A stretch of DNA of 64,000 nt, taken from contig JAKGHH010000002.1 of assembly GCA_022828595.1 (NCBI GenBank), positions 65,630,383 to 65,694,382 on the forward strand, read 5' to 3'. The position numbers were made by a program, and so were the translations under genes. The notes under the pieces are model-generated. The model saw only the letters and a program-made list of their open reading frames with translations. It ran no database searches and was not told the DNA's origin. Positions 11,195 to 21,150 of the stretch are shown here, in pieces. Within the stretch, counting starts at the first letter, position 1. Each line of letters opens with the position of its first letter. Source of the stretch: Nelumbo lutea. Taxonomy: Eukaryota > Streptophyta > Magnoliopsida > Proteales > Nelumbonaceae.

Positions 11195-12782
11195 AACGTG
11201 GCTCTTGGTCAATGCAGCTTGATCAAAGCTGAAGCCCTTCCAAACGGGCTCTTGAGTCTTGCTCAGTGCTCACTATACTTAAACAGCTTTTATGCTCATT
11301 TTGCTAGCTCATATTGGTCATGGTCAGCCTCCCTTTGTTTAGCTAAATCTGATATGCCAGCCAAAGTCTTCTTGTTGAACTAATTTTGACAAAAAAAATT
11401 GGTGTATCTAGATTTTGGAACGCCTCAACACTGATGAACCCATAAATCCACCTTCTATTGCTTCTAATTGTTTCGTGACTTTGATTGATAAGCTCACATA
11501 TCAAACATGGGTTTGCTCGTTAACCAAATTATACATTTGATAAGTCCTAAGCCCAGAAGTTGACATTGTATTGTTCATCCAATCACGTCCCTCTTGTTTA
11601 ATGGGTTTTGACCAGTTTTCTTTGATGGGTTCGTATTCAAACTTTTGGTGAGCAAGCTTACCTTTGAATAAGTTCACATTCTGACCTTGTATTGGTCTTC
11701 ATTTCCCTGTATTTTCCCTACTTTGCGCTGACAAGTTCATAAGGTCTCCTTGTACTACTACCGGTTAGTGTCCCATTATGATTCATACTTTGGTTCAAAG
11801 ATTTCAACTTCACCCAGTCTTTGATTCCAACTGTAGCTTGTACCATTTGATATTAATTTGAATGGACCAATCAACTGACAGCCCAGGATCTCATCAGAAA
11901 TATCCAAGGAGAAACGAAAAAAAAAAAAAAAAAGAAATTAACCTTTCTCTTTTGGCATCAGGCAACACCCTGTTGTCTCCATCAGGCCATCACTCATTTG
12001 GTTTGTCGTCTTGGAGTTTTCATTGTGCGAAGAGAATAAAGAGAATACTTATTTGACCAATTTTGCAAGTAAGGTGTATGATGAATTGCCATATTGAAAG
12101 AGGAGACAACATAGATAAACACTTCCTACCTATTTTAGCCTGCAGTGAGATTTTGGGTTTGTTCTGTCTGAACAACTTGCTTTCATTTTAACTCGTCTGA
12201 TCTCATTTTAGCTCATTCTTATTGTTTATTCATTTAGCCAGTTTAACTAATTAAAAAAATACATTAATATATAAATCCTAGGTTGTTAGTGGGCACTCTT
12301 ACACTTTTATTTGTGGTTGGTCAGAGAAAGATCTAGAGAGAGGGGGGAGTGCTCAGCTAGTCAGCTGGTTCCAATGGGCCACGGAGAAATAGCCTTGGGC
12401 CTTCGCCATTGGATATTGAATCCTTGAGAAGACTCAAAATTTCCGACTGCAACAGGACCTTTGGCACACAAGTCAGGAATCAATGACGCAGGAGATTGTG
12501 GGCCGAGATGTTGCCCATGAATTTCATTTGACACACTACCACAAGAGGGTCTGTGATGAAGGTACCATAAAGAGGACATGACACACATTCTCACAGTCAA
12601 TGTTTTGGGGGCCCAATACGATCAAGTGTATCATCCAATGACGGCTACTGCTGCCCATTAATTGCAGCAGCGACTCGCATTTTCTGACGAGAACAAATGT
12701 GTGTGGAAATTACCATCACTCACTAATGTTCAAATGAACAAAGGCCGAAGTTCAGTTGACGTATGTTGCGTTTGTTGCTCCA
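11195..12782. other. Spacer, no gene recognised
   Basis: Mixed-composition sequence. 12361-12640 has more balanced base composition and an open minus-strand frame of 79 codons with no recognisable domain. A 15-20 base A-run lies near 11917-11935. Nothing can be assigned. Confidence 0.4.
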
Positions 12783-12897
12783 TGCGGCTACACAACCGGG
12801 GGTAGCCATCCCCCACCCCGGCAACGGGATTTGATCCTAGGTTTCAGCTAAAACTAATCGATATCCTATCAATTGAGCCACCGTCAGTTAGTTCAAT
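12783..12897 (-). mobile_element. tRNA-derived SINE, copy 2
   Basis: On the minus strand a good A box, TGGCTCAATTGATAGG (12880-12865), is followed by a B box AGGATCAAATCCC (12838-12826). Then comes the shared body GGGGGATGGCTACCCCCGG and the 3' end TTGTGTAGCC. Spacing and order fit a tRNA-type internal promoter. This is the best-preserved copy of the family here. Confidence 0.7.
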
Positions 12898-12989
12898 GCT
12901 TGAATGATGCAAGATAGGGCAATGTTATACCATGAAATATAGAGCTGATCCACTCAGATTTATAATGGAGAACTGGGTTTTCAGAACAT

Positions 12990-13330
12990 TTAGAGATGCA
13001 AACCGATAGGATTGAATTCGAATTGGGGTATTTGAATTCAATCTGATCAGATCTTATAAAGGTCAATGATGTCAGATATCTGAATCTGATTTAATCCGAT
13101 TTAACTTCTATAAAACTTAATATATTATTAAAAGGAAAAAATGCACAACTGTCCATATAAAGAAAAATAAAAAGTATAATCATTTTTCAACTATTTTTCA
13201 TCATATATATACATGTGTTTTTATCAAATAAGGGATGATCTAAATTTGATCTGATTTCTAATCAAATTTTATTATCCAATCCAATCTAATCCAAAAATCT
13301 GAAAATCCAACAAAATAAGATCAGACTACA
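12990..13330. mobile_element. hAT-like MITE remnant
   Basis: GATGCAAACCGATAGGATTG at left and GATCAGACTACAAGCC at right bracket AT-rich sequence with recurring AATCCGATT-type blocks, typical of decayed hAT MITEs. The ends are not sharply definable. Confidence 0.35.
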
Positions 13331-14435
13331 AGCCATTCAATAAAGGGCAATGCATATATATGATAGGTTAAATGGCCTGGTCCTAAATTCCTAATTTTAT
13401 TTTTATTGAATCCATGTTGCTGGATCTGGGTCGTCGGAATCATTTTGAGATATGGGCATATGTGGGGACCCAGACCCACTAAATACATAAACCAACAAAG
13501 GATGTTGAATCAAACTTGCTTCATTTTATGTCCTATTTCATGGCTTACATCAAAGTCTAGGAATATGTGATCCCTTCAATGAATATTCCTTACAACGCCA
13601 TTCAATGTATTCATTCATTCATCACTTGAACAAGACAGTATATATGAAAGAGATATTATACAAGCAGAGCTTAGAGCTTGAATATGATATACCCACATCT
13701 TGGGTGTCAACTTTTCAAGTTTCTATTTATCCAAAAAAAAAAAAACAAAAGATAAAGCAATTTAAAAGCTTATATTTCATGGCATACATCGTGGAAAGTG
13801 TATACGAATATCACTGATATCAAATTAAGAAGAAATAAATGCCATTAAGACTTTATTTCATCCAGATCATGCATGAATTTCAACTGGGTGGTGGGTTAGT
13901 TGGCATTTAACTGGGTAGTTCCAGACAAAATGCAATTTAGAGCCCCGCTATTGGCTCTCACCATCTTTAAGAAGAGTTATTAATGTTGGTAGAAAAAAAG
14001 TTCTGTAATATATTAAGGAAATTCGAATTAAGGTGAATAATCAATATAAAAAAAAAAAATCAACTTACTTAAAATCCCCCCATCCGTATTGTAAACGATT
14101 CCTCCCTCCTTTAAAATCCCAACAACTCTTCTCTGCAATTCTGGAAGACAAATTCTAAACTTTTATTACAGTTTTTTAATGCTTCTTTTCTTTTACATGG
14201 AAAGAAGTTAAAAAATGCTTCTGTCGTCACACGTTGGATGTTCAAAACAAGAGTCGACATTTGGAATCTCCAACAATTTAAGACATTTCCACACCTGGAC
14301 TGTCGGATATTCATTCTTTCTAATAACTCTTTCACCTTCTTCTTACTTCAAATCAAGGTCAAACACCCACCAGGCCACCAACTCTTTCTTCTCTCTTTAC
14401 TTTGAATTTACTTTGAATTGGGATTTGATTTACTC
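13331..14435. other. Spacer, no gene recognised
   Basis: AT-rich sequence with only chance ORFs of 60-100 codons that show no domain or codon pattern. Confidence 0.45.
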
Positions 14436-14590
14436 CTCACAGGGCGCACTTCACAATCACCCCATCGTGTTTTTGGTAACATCTCCAATAAATAATAATA
14501 CACAAGTATGAAGTATGGGAGATGTTTTTAATGTGAGACATGCTGTGAGGTCGATATGTGGATTGATTTGAGAGGAGCAGATCAGAACTC
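14436..14590. mobile_element. Short foldback element, family F2
   Basis: The core GGTAACATCTCCAATA and, 40 bases on, ATGGGAGATGTTTTTAATG form an imperfect inverted pair. It is flanked by CTCACAG..CTGTGAGG. The same core recurs at 22340-22400, 29385-29440, 44450-44550, 44690-44770, 51439-51600 and 54587-54732. Confidence 0.45.
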
Positions 14591-14710
14591 CTTTAATTAC
14601 TTCCTCTCCCTTTACCTTGTTTATTTTCACATAAATTTCATTTAGACTTTATCATTATTTTCTTTCCTAAATCCTAAAACCAATATTTTTAAAACCTATC
14701 TAAAGACCAA

Positions 14711-15411
14711 ACTGATGGAATGCGATCTGGTGCTCCTTGTTGGTGGACAATTCGGACGTTGGACTAGGTAGGTCGCCTAGTTGAGCTACAAGAGAGAGAG
14801 AGATGAGTGTTTGGGTTGTTTGACCCAGGGTGGGCACTCTGATGCTTAAGTTAGCAAACTGGGTTTGTAAACTTGAAAGCGAGAGAGCTAGAGTGCTTAG
14901 AGAGGTAAATTGCACATACATTTTCTATGAATGTGGATGCCTTTATATAGGCAAGTAGTCATGAGGCTCACAAAGCATGTCCAAGATCTTCGACCTGTCT
15001 AGTTTGGAGGTGGTTTCACACCCAAAGATGGACTCTGTGTAAGCGAGTAATGTCTATCCAGTTGCACCCGAAGTGGGCGGGGTGCTAACCGGCTGTTCCG
15101 ACATGGCGTTGTGATCCCGGGGAAGTTGGAAACGATAGTCCGCTTACGGAGGAGGTCGCCTAGCACATCGGGAAAGTCGCTAATCGAACTCAGTTCAGGT
15201 CGATGGAAGAAGGTCGCTCGCCTCTTACGTCAACCTAATGTCTTGTTGGGCCGTTTGCAGTTCACCATGCTGTGGAGCCAAGGTCGTCAAGGTGGGTGCA
15301 AGGTGTCCAAAGCACTCTTGGGGTTTGCTTATGTAGTGCTGAAATGTTGCTTGGTTGTTTTGAGGTGCCACATGTCATCACGTCACTGGAGGGCCAAATC
15401 ACCCCTCATCA
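14711..15411 (-). repeat. 3' LTR of the Tat element
   Basis: It aligns end to end with the right LTR, for example GTGGATGCCTTTATATAGGC (about 14933), CCCAAAGATGGACTCT, and TTTTGAGGTGCCACATGTC (about 15358). The right boundary TGATGAGGGG (minus strand, 15411) follows the purine-rich tract. About 65 bp at its left end have no counterpart in the other LTR. Many substitutions separate the two LTRs, so the insertion is old. Confidence 0.75.
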
Positions 15412-15426
15412 ATTGCCCCCATTCCC
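15412..15426 (-). other. Polypurine tract
   Basis: Minus strand GGGAATGGGGGCAAT directly before the LTR start, in the position used to prime plus-strand synthesis. Confidence 0.55.
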
Positions 15427-15787
15427 GAGTTGAGGCCAATTCGGAAAAGGGAGTAGCTCATCGCAAATCCTTTGGCCCGAAGTGATTGGTCTAGCCAGTT
15501 CTCCATAAGCTCAGTCTGATTTTCCCACCTGGCCTAGAGAGCAAGTTGTCGTGCGTGTCAAGTTCAATTCTTTTTTTGGGGAACATAAGTTCAAATATGA
15601 AGTCTCGCCACCAAGTGCTGAAAGTGGCTGAATGGGGCACAAAATTTGAATTTCCAATTCGCCGTCTAGCACTGAATGGGCACGTGAATTCGAATTTCAA
15701 ACTTACCACCTAATGTTGAATGGCGCTCTCTCCTTTTGGGTCGTCGGATGGGGTGCATCTCCACCATCGATCTAAGGGCACTTTCAC

Positions 15788-15794
15788 TATAAAT
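15788..15794 (+). promoter_or_regulatory. TATA box of the antisense additional ORF
   Basis: TATAAAT in CACTATAAATTGGGGG, about 145 bp upstream of the first in-frame ATG (15938) of the additional ORF and pointing the same way. This suggests the ORF had its own promoter, antisense to the retrotransposon genome. Confidence 0.45.
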
Positions 15795-15937
15795 TGGGGG
15801 CCCCCCGATGGGTCCCCACTGCACTATTTGAAGTCTTCTAAAAGATTGCTTCATCGAGATCTCGAGCAGCTTGTGGAGGAGTTTGGTTTTTACATGGGTC
15901 GGTCTTCTCTCAGTTTTCGGTGAGTCCTTGCTTTCTG

Positions 15938-17790
15938 CATTATGTCTAGTGGGTTGAAGAGGGAGTATCCCCAGGCCGCTTGAGATGAGGTGGGGACCTT
16001 GGCTCAAGAGCGATGAGGATCCCATAAAGGGGTATCGACCTCTCAACAACCTAAGACCAGGTCGAAGTTTGAACCTACCGAACTAAGTGGGGAGGAATTG
16101 ATTGCCCTGGCAATGACCTTCCAAATCCCCGAGTCCTATGCTTTCATTCTACCCAAAGAGGATCAATGTCCTTAGAACCATGGGAGAACTAAAGTATGTG
16201 TCTTTGAAGAGGCGCTCATTGCAGGCTCCATTTCCCACTACACCCTTTTATTTGTGAGGTGCTATCACACTACAACATTTCCTTAGGACAATTCCACCCA
16301 AACTCCATTAGGATATTGATAGGGATGATATCCATCTGTTTCCACCTCGATTTCGAGCACAACTTTGATATTTTTCATAAGCTCTACCAAATAAAGAAAA
16401 TGCACCAAGAGCCTTATTGTTTTGATTTGAGCTACCAACCTGGTTGCAAGTTGTTGAGTGGCTTCCCTTCGAAAGTGGCGGACTAGAAGTCGAGGTACTT
16501 CCTCTTATCCCAAGAAGATGACTGGCCCATGGATACCACTTGGAGGAGTGAGGCAAGGAGGATACCTAGCATTGAGTTCGATGATGAGCTAGCGGACCAT
16601 GTTTTGTTCCTTGTAGAGTGGCACTCCTTAGCTAATGGGTTCTTATCTGGACCGATTCTCATTGGGGCCAGACTGAGTCTCGTGGGTAGGTCGCTAGCAT
16701 ATTGCCTTATTGCGCTACTCTCTTTAGATATTTTGATCTAATCAAATCGCTTTATCTTTTTGGCAGGTATGTTAGACACAACATCTGTTTTGGCTGCAAT
16801 GAGGAGGGTTTCCAGGAAAAAGAGGAGAGAGGTTGAGTCTACTCATGCTTCGGAGATAGAGCAAGAAGTTGTACAGAGGTTGTCGACTAGGAAGCCCAAC
16901 GTGATGGACATCGATGATGATCATACATCGGTCCAACCTCCATTGACCCTGTGCGCATGCCTAACTACTTCGCTCCACCCCTAGCATCACCTACTAGGGA
17001 TCCAGTTTGTGCGGCCAGGTCTACCTCCTGAATTGGGATGTCACTGCCATGATAGGATCTAAGATCCTTGTGTTGCCTTCGAGGTGAACACTGACATACT
17101 TTTTCTTGAGGGAATGAGGGACTTCAATCAGCGGAGTGTTGCCAACCTTGGTAGCTCGATATTCCAAGACTCATTGCCAATAAGTACTAATCCTTCAACA
17201 CTTGGTCTTTATAAATGTTCACCTTGCTAACTCTTTCTTATTTGTAGGCGAGTTGTATGACCTAGTCTTTATATGACCGCACCATCACTATGGAACGCAA
17301 CAATAGGCAGATGACGATTGAGATTGAGTCCCTTCTGTCATAGCTAGAAAGTGCTCTATTGAAAGCCTAGAAAGATAGCCGATGGTTCCTCAATGCGTTG
17401 TCTAGCCTGACTCGCCAATTGGAGGAGGCAAAGAGTAACATCGCCCAACAGGATCGGGAGCTCAAAGAGAGGCAGACTAATTATGCCGAGGACATCCAAT
17501 GGGCGAAGCAGCTCAGTGCCGAGGAGTTCCAGAGGTTGCTTGAGTTCGAGCACGTTGTTGTGTCTTATTTCAAGAGTTCATTTGTGTCGTCGCTACCTTC
17601 AACAACTACATCCTAACTTCAACTTCGGGCATGTCTCGGCCAAATTGGTTCTAAATGACATGAGAACCAGCATGGATGTCGAGTCGGACACTTCAAACGA
17701 CATGGAGGACGATGAGGACAAGGTCGAGGAGGGCATTGGAGACACTTTGAATAAACTGCCTCTTTCCTTGAACCCCCCCCCCCTTTTATA
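15938..17790 (+). pseudogene. Transposase_28-type additional ORF (aORF) of Tat element, decayed
   Basis: From ATG at 15938 the frame reads MSSGLKREYPQAA and then a stop. Further blocks continue with QIPESYAFILP near 16120. The diagnostic 'putative gypsy-type transposon' (Transposase_28) segment is at 16259-16741: SHYNISLGQFHPNSIRILIG, later DDWPMDTTWRS. AG acceptor sites at about 16766 (TTTTTGGCAG) and 17248 (ATTTGTAG) suggest the two introns such ORFs often have. A coiled-coil segment (SLTRQLEEAKSNIAQQDREL, 17398-17616) and an acidic C-terminus (DMEDDEDKVEEG) follow. Several stops and frameshifts inactivate it. Function in the family is unknown. Confidence 0.7.
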
Positions 17791-18250
17791 GATTGTACTC
17801 TGAGCCTCCAAGCTCAGTTTCTATTGAGCGAACTGCCCTTTTGCTTCTTTTTTTAAGTAGCAATGTAACTTTCCCTTTTGTAATGAAATCACCCTTTTAC
17901 ATATCTTGCATCACCATTTGCACCTTTTATTTTCTATTTTTAGAAAATGGGTTAAGTGCATAACATAAGTCGAGGTGCACAAATTGTTTAGATGTGGAAG
18001 AGACTAGGCTTATGATTTCAGCTGAGTCAAAATATTGTCGAGCTTTATATCTCCTTGGCTAAAAGTCAAAGTGCTACCAAGCTGGTGACATCTTTCAAGG
18101 TCGGCATAGGGAAACTTAGAGTTGAAAACAGTTTGGCTTCCCCTTATTCATTTAGCAGTTTGACCAGGTCACCGTAGTGAATGATCTATACTTTTGCTTT
18201 CGCGAACGTAGTTCAAAACTTCTGAACTCCTCATAAGTAGTATCTCTTTA
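17791..18250. other. Spacer between additional ORF and integrase remnant
   Basis: Non-coding interior of the Tat element, preceded by a run of ten C residues near 17770. It lies between two converging reading frames, where 3' ends would meet. Confidence 0.5.
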
Positions 18251-19090
18251 AGTTATCAACGTTCAACACATGGGGTACCTGCCTCCCCTCCAATGTTTCG
18301 AGCTTATACATGCTTTCGTCGATCACCTTGAGAACTCTGTAGGGGCCTTCTCAGTTCAGACCAAGCTATCCCACGTTGGGCTCAAGGATCATAACCTTCC
18401 TAAGTACCAAGTCGCCAACTCGAAATTGACATCTCTTAACTCGAGCATTAAAGTACTGAGCTACTCGTTGCTAGCATATCATGGTCAGAATGTATCTAAG
18501 TCACAAACTTCCTCCACTAGGTCGAGGTTAGTCCGTAGCTCATCCTCGTTAGCCTCCTCGCCGTACATCACAGACCGCAAGGTCAACACTTCGATCTCGA
18601 TTGGGATGACAGCCTCCACCCCATACGTTAGGTTGAAAGGAGTCTCACCAGCCGTCATCTTGATGGTAGTTCGATAAGCCTAGAGAACATTGGGCAACTC
18701 GCCCACCCACAAACCCTTAGCTCAGAAAAGTCGAGCCTTCAGTCTGTAGAGGATTGCCCTGTTTGTCACTTCGGCTTGACCGTTCACTTGGGGGTGGGCC
18801 ACCGAGGTGAAGTTCTACTAGATTCCCATCTCAACACACCAGTTTTGAAACTTAATATCTTCGAACTACTTCCCATTGTATGATATCAACACCCTAGGGA
18901 GTTTGAATTTGTAGATGATGTTCCTCTAGAAAAAAAATTTGGACATTGCAAGTTGTGATGGATACCAATGTCTCGAATTCCACCCACTTAGTAAAATAGT
19001 CCACCACAACCACCAAGATGTCTATTCCCCACTGCATGAATGGCCACGGGCTAGTAAGGTATCTCAGGTCGGTAGCGAGCCGATGTGGTA
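18250..19090 (-). pseudogene. Ty3/gypsy integrase remnant
   Basis: Minus-strand translation gives YLTSPWPFMQWGIDI then DYFTKWVEFE, the start of the integrase catalytic core with its first Asp (in GIDI). About a dozen residues normally between these blocks are deleted. Further on come IISYNGK (the second catalytic Asp changed to Tyr), AHPQVNGQAEVTNRAIL, AYRTTIKMTAGETPFNLTYG and EAVIPIEIE, ending in decayed C-terminal sequence. Frameshifts and stops interrupt it. The 5' end runs directly into the right LTR at about 19093. Confidence 0.8.
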
Positions 19091-19093
19091 TGT

Positions 19094-19740
19094 TAGCGTG
19101 ATCAAGCTACAAGAGAGAGAGAGAGAAAGATCAGAGTGTCTGGGTTGCTTGACTTGGGGTGGACACTCCGATGCTTAAGTTAGTGAAATGGGTTTGTAAG
19201 CTTGAAAGCGAAAGAGTTAGAGTGCTTGGAGAGCTAAGTCGCACGTACCTTTTCTGTGAATGTGGATGCCTTTATATAGGCAAGTTGTTGTGAGGCTCAT
19301 GAAGCACATTCGAGATCTCTAGCCTGTTTGATTCGGAGGAGGTTTTACGCCCAAAGATGGACTCTACGTAAGCAGGTAGTGTCTATCTAGTTGCGCCCGA
19401 AAAGAGCAAGGTGTTAACCGGCTCTTCCGATGTGGCATCGTGACCCTAAAAAGTCAGAGACAATAACCCACTTATAGAGGATGTCACCCGACATGTCAGG
19501 CAAGTCATTAACCGAACTTGGGTCAAGTTAGTGAAAGCAGGTTGCCTCTTATGTTGACCTGATGTCTTGTCGCGCCGTTTACAGTTCGGCCTGCCGAAGT
19601 GGTGCCAAGGTTGTCAAGGCGGATGTGAGGTTTTCGAAGCACTCCCAAGGTTTGCTTACGTGGTGCTGAGATGTCGCTTAGCTGTTTTGAGGTGCCACAT
19701 GTCGTCACGTTATTGAAGGGACAAATCACCCCTTATGACA
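19094..19740 (-). repeat. 5' LTR of the Tat element (end-truncated)
   Basis: Starts TGTCATAAGGGGTGATTTG at 19740 on the minus strand and matches the left LTR along about 650 bp. The inner end, which should abut a primer-binding site, is missing and replaced by integrase sequence. This marks one side of the internal deletion. Confidence 0.75.
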
Positions 19741-20354
19741 AACCATTTTTACCTCTATGCCATAGGTTATCGGTTCAACCATCCAAATCGAATGGATAAA
19801 ACTGTGACACTTCAACATATTTTATAGATAAACAAATGCATACTTACACACACATGTAATTTATATTTTTACTTTTTTTTTTGTAAAAAGTGCTAAAAGT
19901 TGCAAGTTGAAGCTGAAAATAGTTTTTTTTTTAGAAAATAGTGGAGTTTTAGCGTCTTAGAATGCATATATGGGGTTGTACATACATTAAGTTTGTACAC
20001 CTAAGTGCAAAGTTAAAGCCTTTAGAAGTTTGTAACTATGCAACGTATGACCCGATGATCGGATTTAACAGATCAATGGTTCAACTTTTTACTAGATCAA
20101 TGGGTTTTGATCTAGTAACTATGCAAGCATTGATTTAACAGATCAATGCTTGAACAACTTTTTACTTTTTACTAGATCAATGGGTTTTGATCAAATTCTA
20201 AGCCAAATCCAGCCTATAATTATAGCTGAGGCAGTTCAATTGTCCAAGTCAACAACTAGTTGAAAGCATTGCTAAAAGTTGCAAATTTGAAAAGGAAAAG
20301 AACAACACTTTACAAAAGTACTGATATTTGCTTTGATTTTGGTGTAGGCTATAA

Positions 20355-20356
<2 letters not shown>
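19741..20356. repeat. AT-rich spacer with a local tandem duplication
   Basis: GATTTAACAGATCAATG occurs at about 20060 and 20130, each followed by CTTTTTACTAGATCAATGGG then TTTTGATC. This is a two-copy tandem duplication of about 70 bp with a small insertion in the second copy. Confidence 0.65.

Positions 20357-20395
<39 letters not shown>
20357..20395. repeat. (TA)n microsatellite
   Basis: About 19 TA units, some 300 bp upstream of the SAUR gene. Confidence 0.95.
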
Positions 20396-20399
<4 letters not shown>

Positions 20400-20430
20400 T
20401 AGTTATATTGTTGGTAAAACAAAGTAAACC

Positions 20431-20432
<2 letters not shown>

Positions 20433-20484
<52 letters not shown>

Positions 20485-20485
20485 T
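20433..20485. repeat. (TA)n followed by a T-run
   Basis: About 17 TA units and then about 18 T residues, roughly 210 bp upstream of the SAUR start codon. Confidence 0.95.
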
Positions 20486-20548
20486 AATTTGTTCTCATAA
20501 AAACAACCATCACAACCACAGATGCACATTAATTTATGAAGTCAAAGA

Positions 20549-20556
20549 GGACCCAT
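20549..20556 (+). promoter_or_regulatory. GGACCCAT motif upstream of SAUR
   Basis: This octamer, 138 bp before the ATG, differs by one base from the GGTCCCAT box described in auxin-responsive SAUR promoters. A single near match is weak evidence. No canonical TGTCTC element or clear TATA box was seen in the 200 bp upstream. Confidence 0.25.
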
Positions 20557-20693
20557 TTGGAACATTCCCCTCAATACAAATTCCCCTCTCACCTCAATCA
20601 TTTCTCAATTCTCACGCATCAATAGCTGTTTAAGGCTGCTGCTCCTCTCTAGACTACCTCTTCCTTCTTACACAGTTCTAAGGTTGTGAAAAG

Positions 20694-21068
20694 ATGCTCG
20701 CAAAGAGGATGGAATCAGTTAAGAAGTTGGCAAAGAAGGTGAAGGCGATCCGCTGCGGTCGCCAACCACCACAGTATGAGTGTTTGCTTAGTGATTCTGA
20801 GGAGTCTATCCCTAAATCTACAACTCCAGTTGGGTTCTTGGCGATTTATGTTGGAGAGGATCGACAGAGGTTCGTTGTGCCTACTGGTTTCCTCTCACAT
20901 CCTCTCTTCAAGATGTTGCTGGAGAAGGCCTATGATGAGTTTGGGTTTGAGCAGAAGAGCGGGTTGGTGGTTCCATGTACTGTCTCTACCTTCCAAGAGG
21001 TGATTAATGTGGTGGAGTGTTGTCATGGGCAGTTTGATCTTGGGAACTTGGTTGAGGAGTTCATCTAG
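20694..21068 (+). CDS. SAUR family protein (small auxin up RNA), intronless
   Basis: Single-exon 124-residue protein. SAURs are short plant proteins, many induced by auxin, several of which promote cell expansion by inhibiting PP2C-D phosphatases and so activating plasma-membrane H+-ATPases; this member's role is not shown. A basic N-terminus (MLAKRMESVKKLAKKVKAIR) precedes the SAUR core at residues 46-108: GFLAIYVGEDRQRFVVPTGF, HPLFKMLLEKAYDEFGF and a GLVVPC block. The length is normal for the family and no intron is needed. A second Met at codon 6 is possible, but the first gives the longer basic tail. The stop codon lies inside a 55-bp tandem duplication, so the 3' UTR repeats the last codons. 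A CATAGAT core at 21250 recalls the DST element of SAUR mRNAs, but its partner blocks are not evident. Confidence 0.95.
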   Translation: MLAKRMESVKKLAKKVKAIRCGRQPPQYECLLSDSEESIPKSTTPVGFLAIYVGEDRQRFVVPTGFLSHPLFKMLLEKAYDEFGFEQKSGLVVPCTVSTFQEVINVVECCHGQFDLGNLVEEFI

Positions 21069-21150
21069 TTTCTTGACAGGAAGCAATTTTGATCTTTGGA
21101 ACTTGGTTGAGGAGTTCATCTAGTTGCTTGACAGGAAGCAATTTTGATCT
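21033..21150 (+). repeat. 55-bp tandem duplication across the SAUR stop codon
   Basis: TTTGATCT recurs at 21033, 21088 and 21143, exactly 55 bp apart. The two full units differ at only two positions. The first unit holds the last 12 codons and the stop; the second is a copy lying in the 3' UTR. Confidence 0.95.

Larger units (their letters stand above)
14711..19740 (-). mobile_element. Internally deleted Tat-lineage Ty3/gypsy element with antisense additional ORF
   Basis: Two direct LTRs (14711-15411 and about 19094-19740) bracket a 3.7-kb interior. The right LTR begins TGTCATAAGGGG on the minus strand, so the element runs leftward. Next to it is an integrase remnant (about 19090-18250, minus). 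Then comes a Transposase_28-type additional ORF on the plus strand (about 15938-17790), a purine tract and the 3' LTR. Gag, protease, reverse transcriptase, RNase H and the PBS are missing, consistent with one deletion from inside the 5' LTR into integrase. An antisense extra ORF between pol and the 3' LTR is known for some Tat elements. No clear target duplication was found. Confidence 0.8.

Noticed and set aside
12361..12600. 79-codon minus-strand ORF in a block of balanced composition
   Set aside because: No family resemblance, splice context or repeat structure could be recognised; left as unassigned.
15111..15485. 124-codon plus-strand ORF
   Set aside because: It overlaps the 3' LTR of the Tat element and matches the other LTR without frame conservation.
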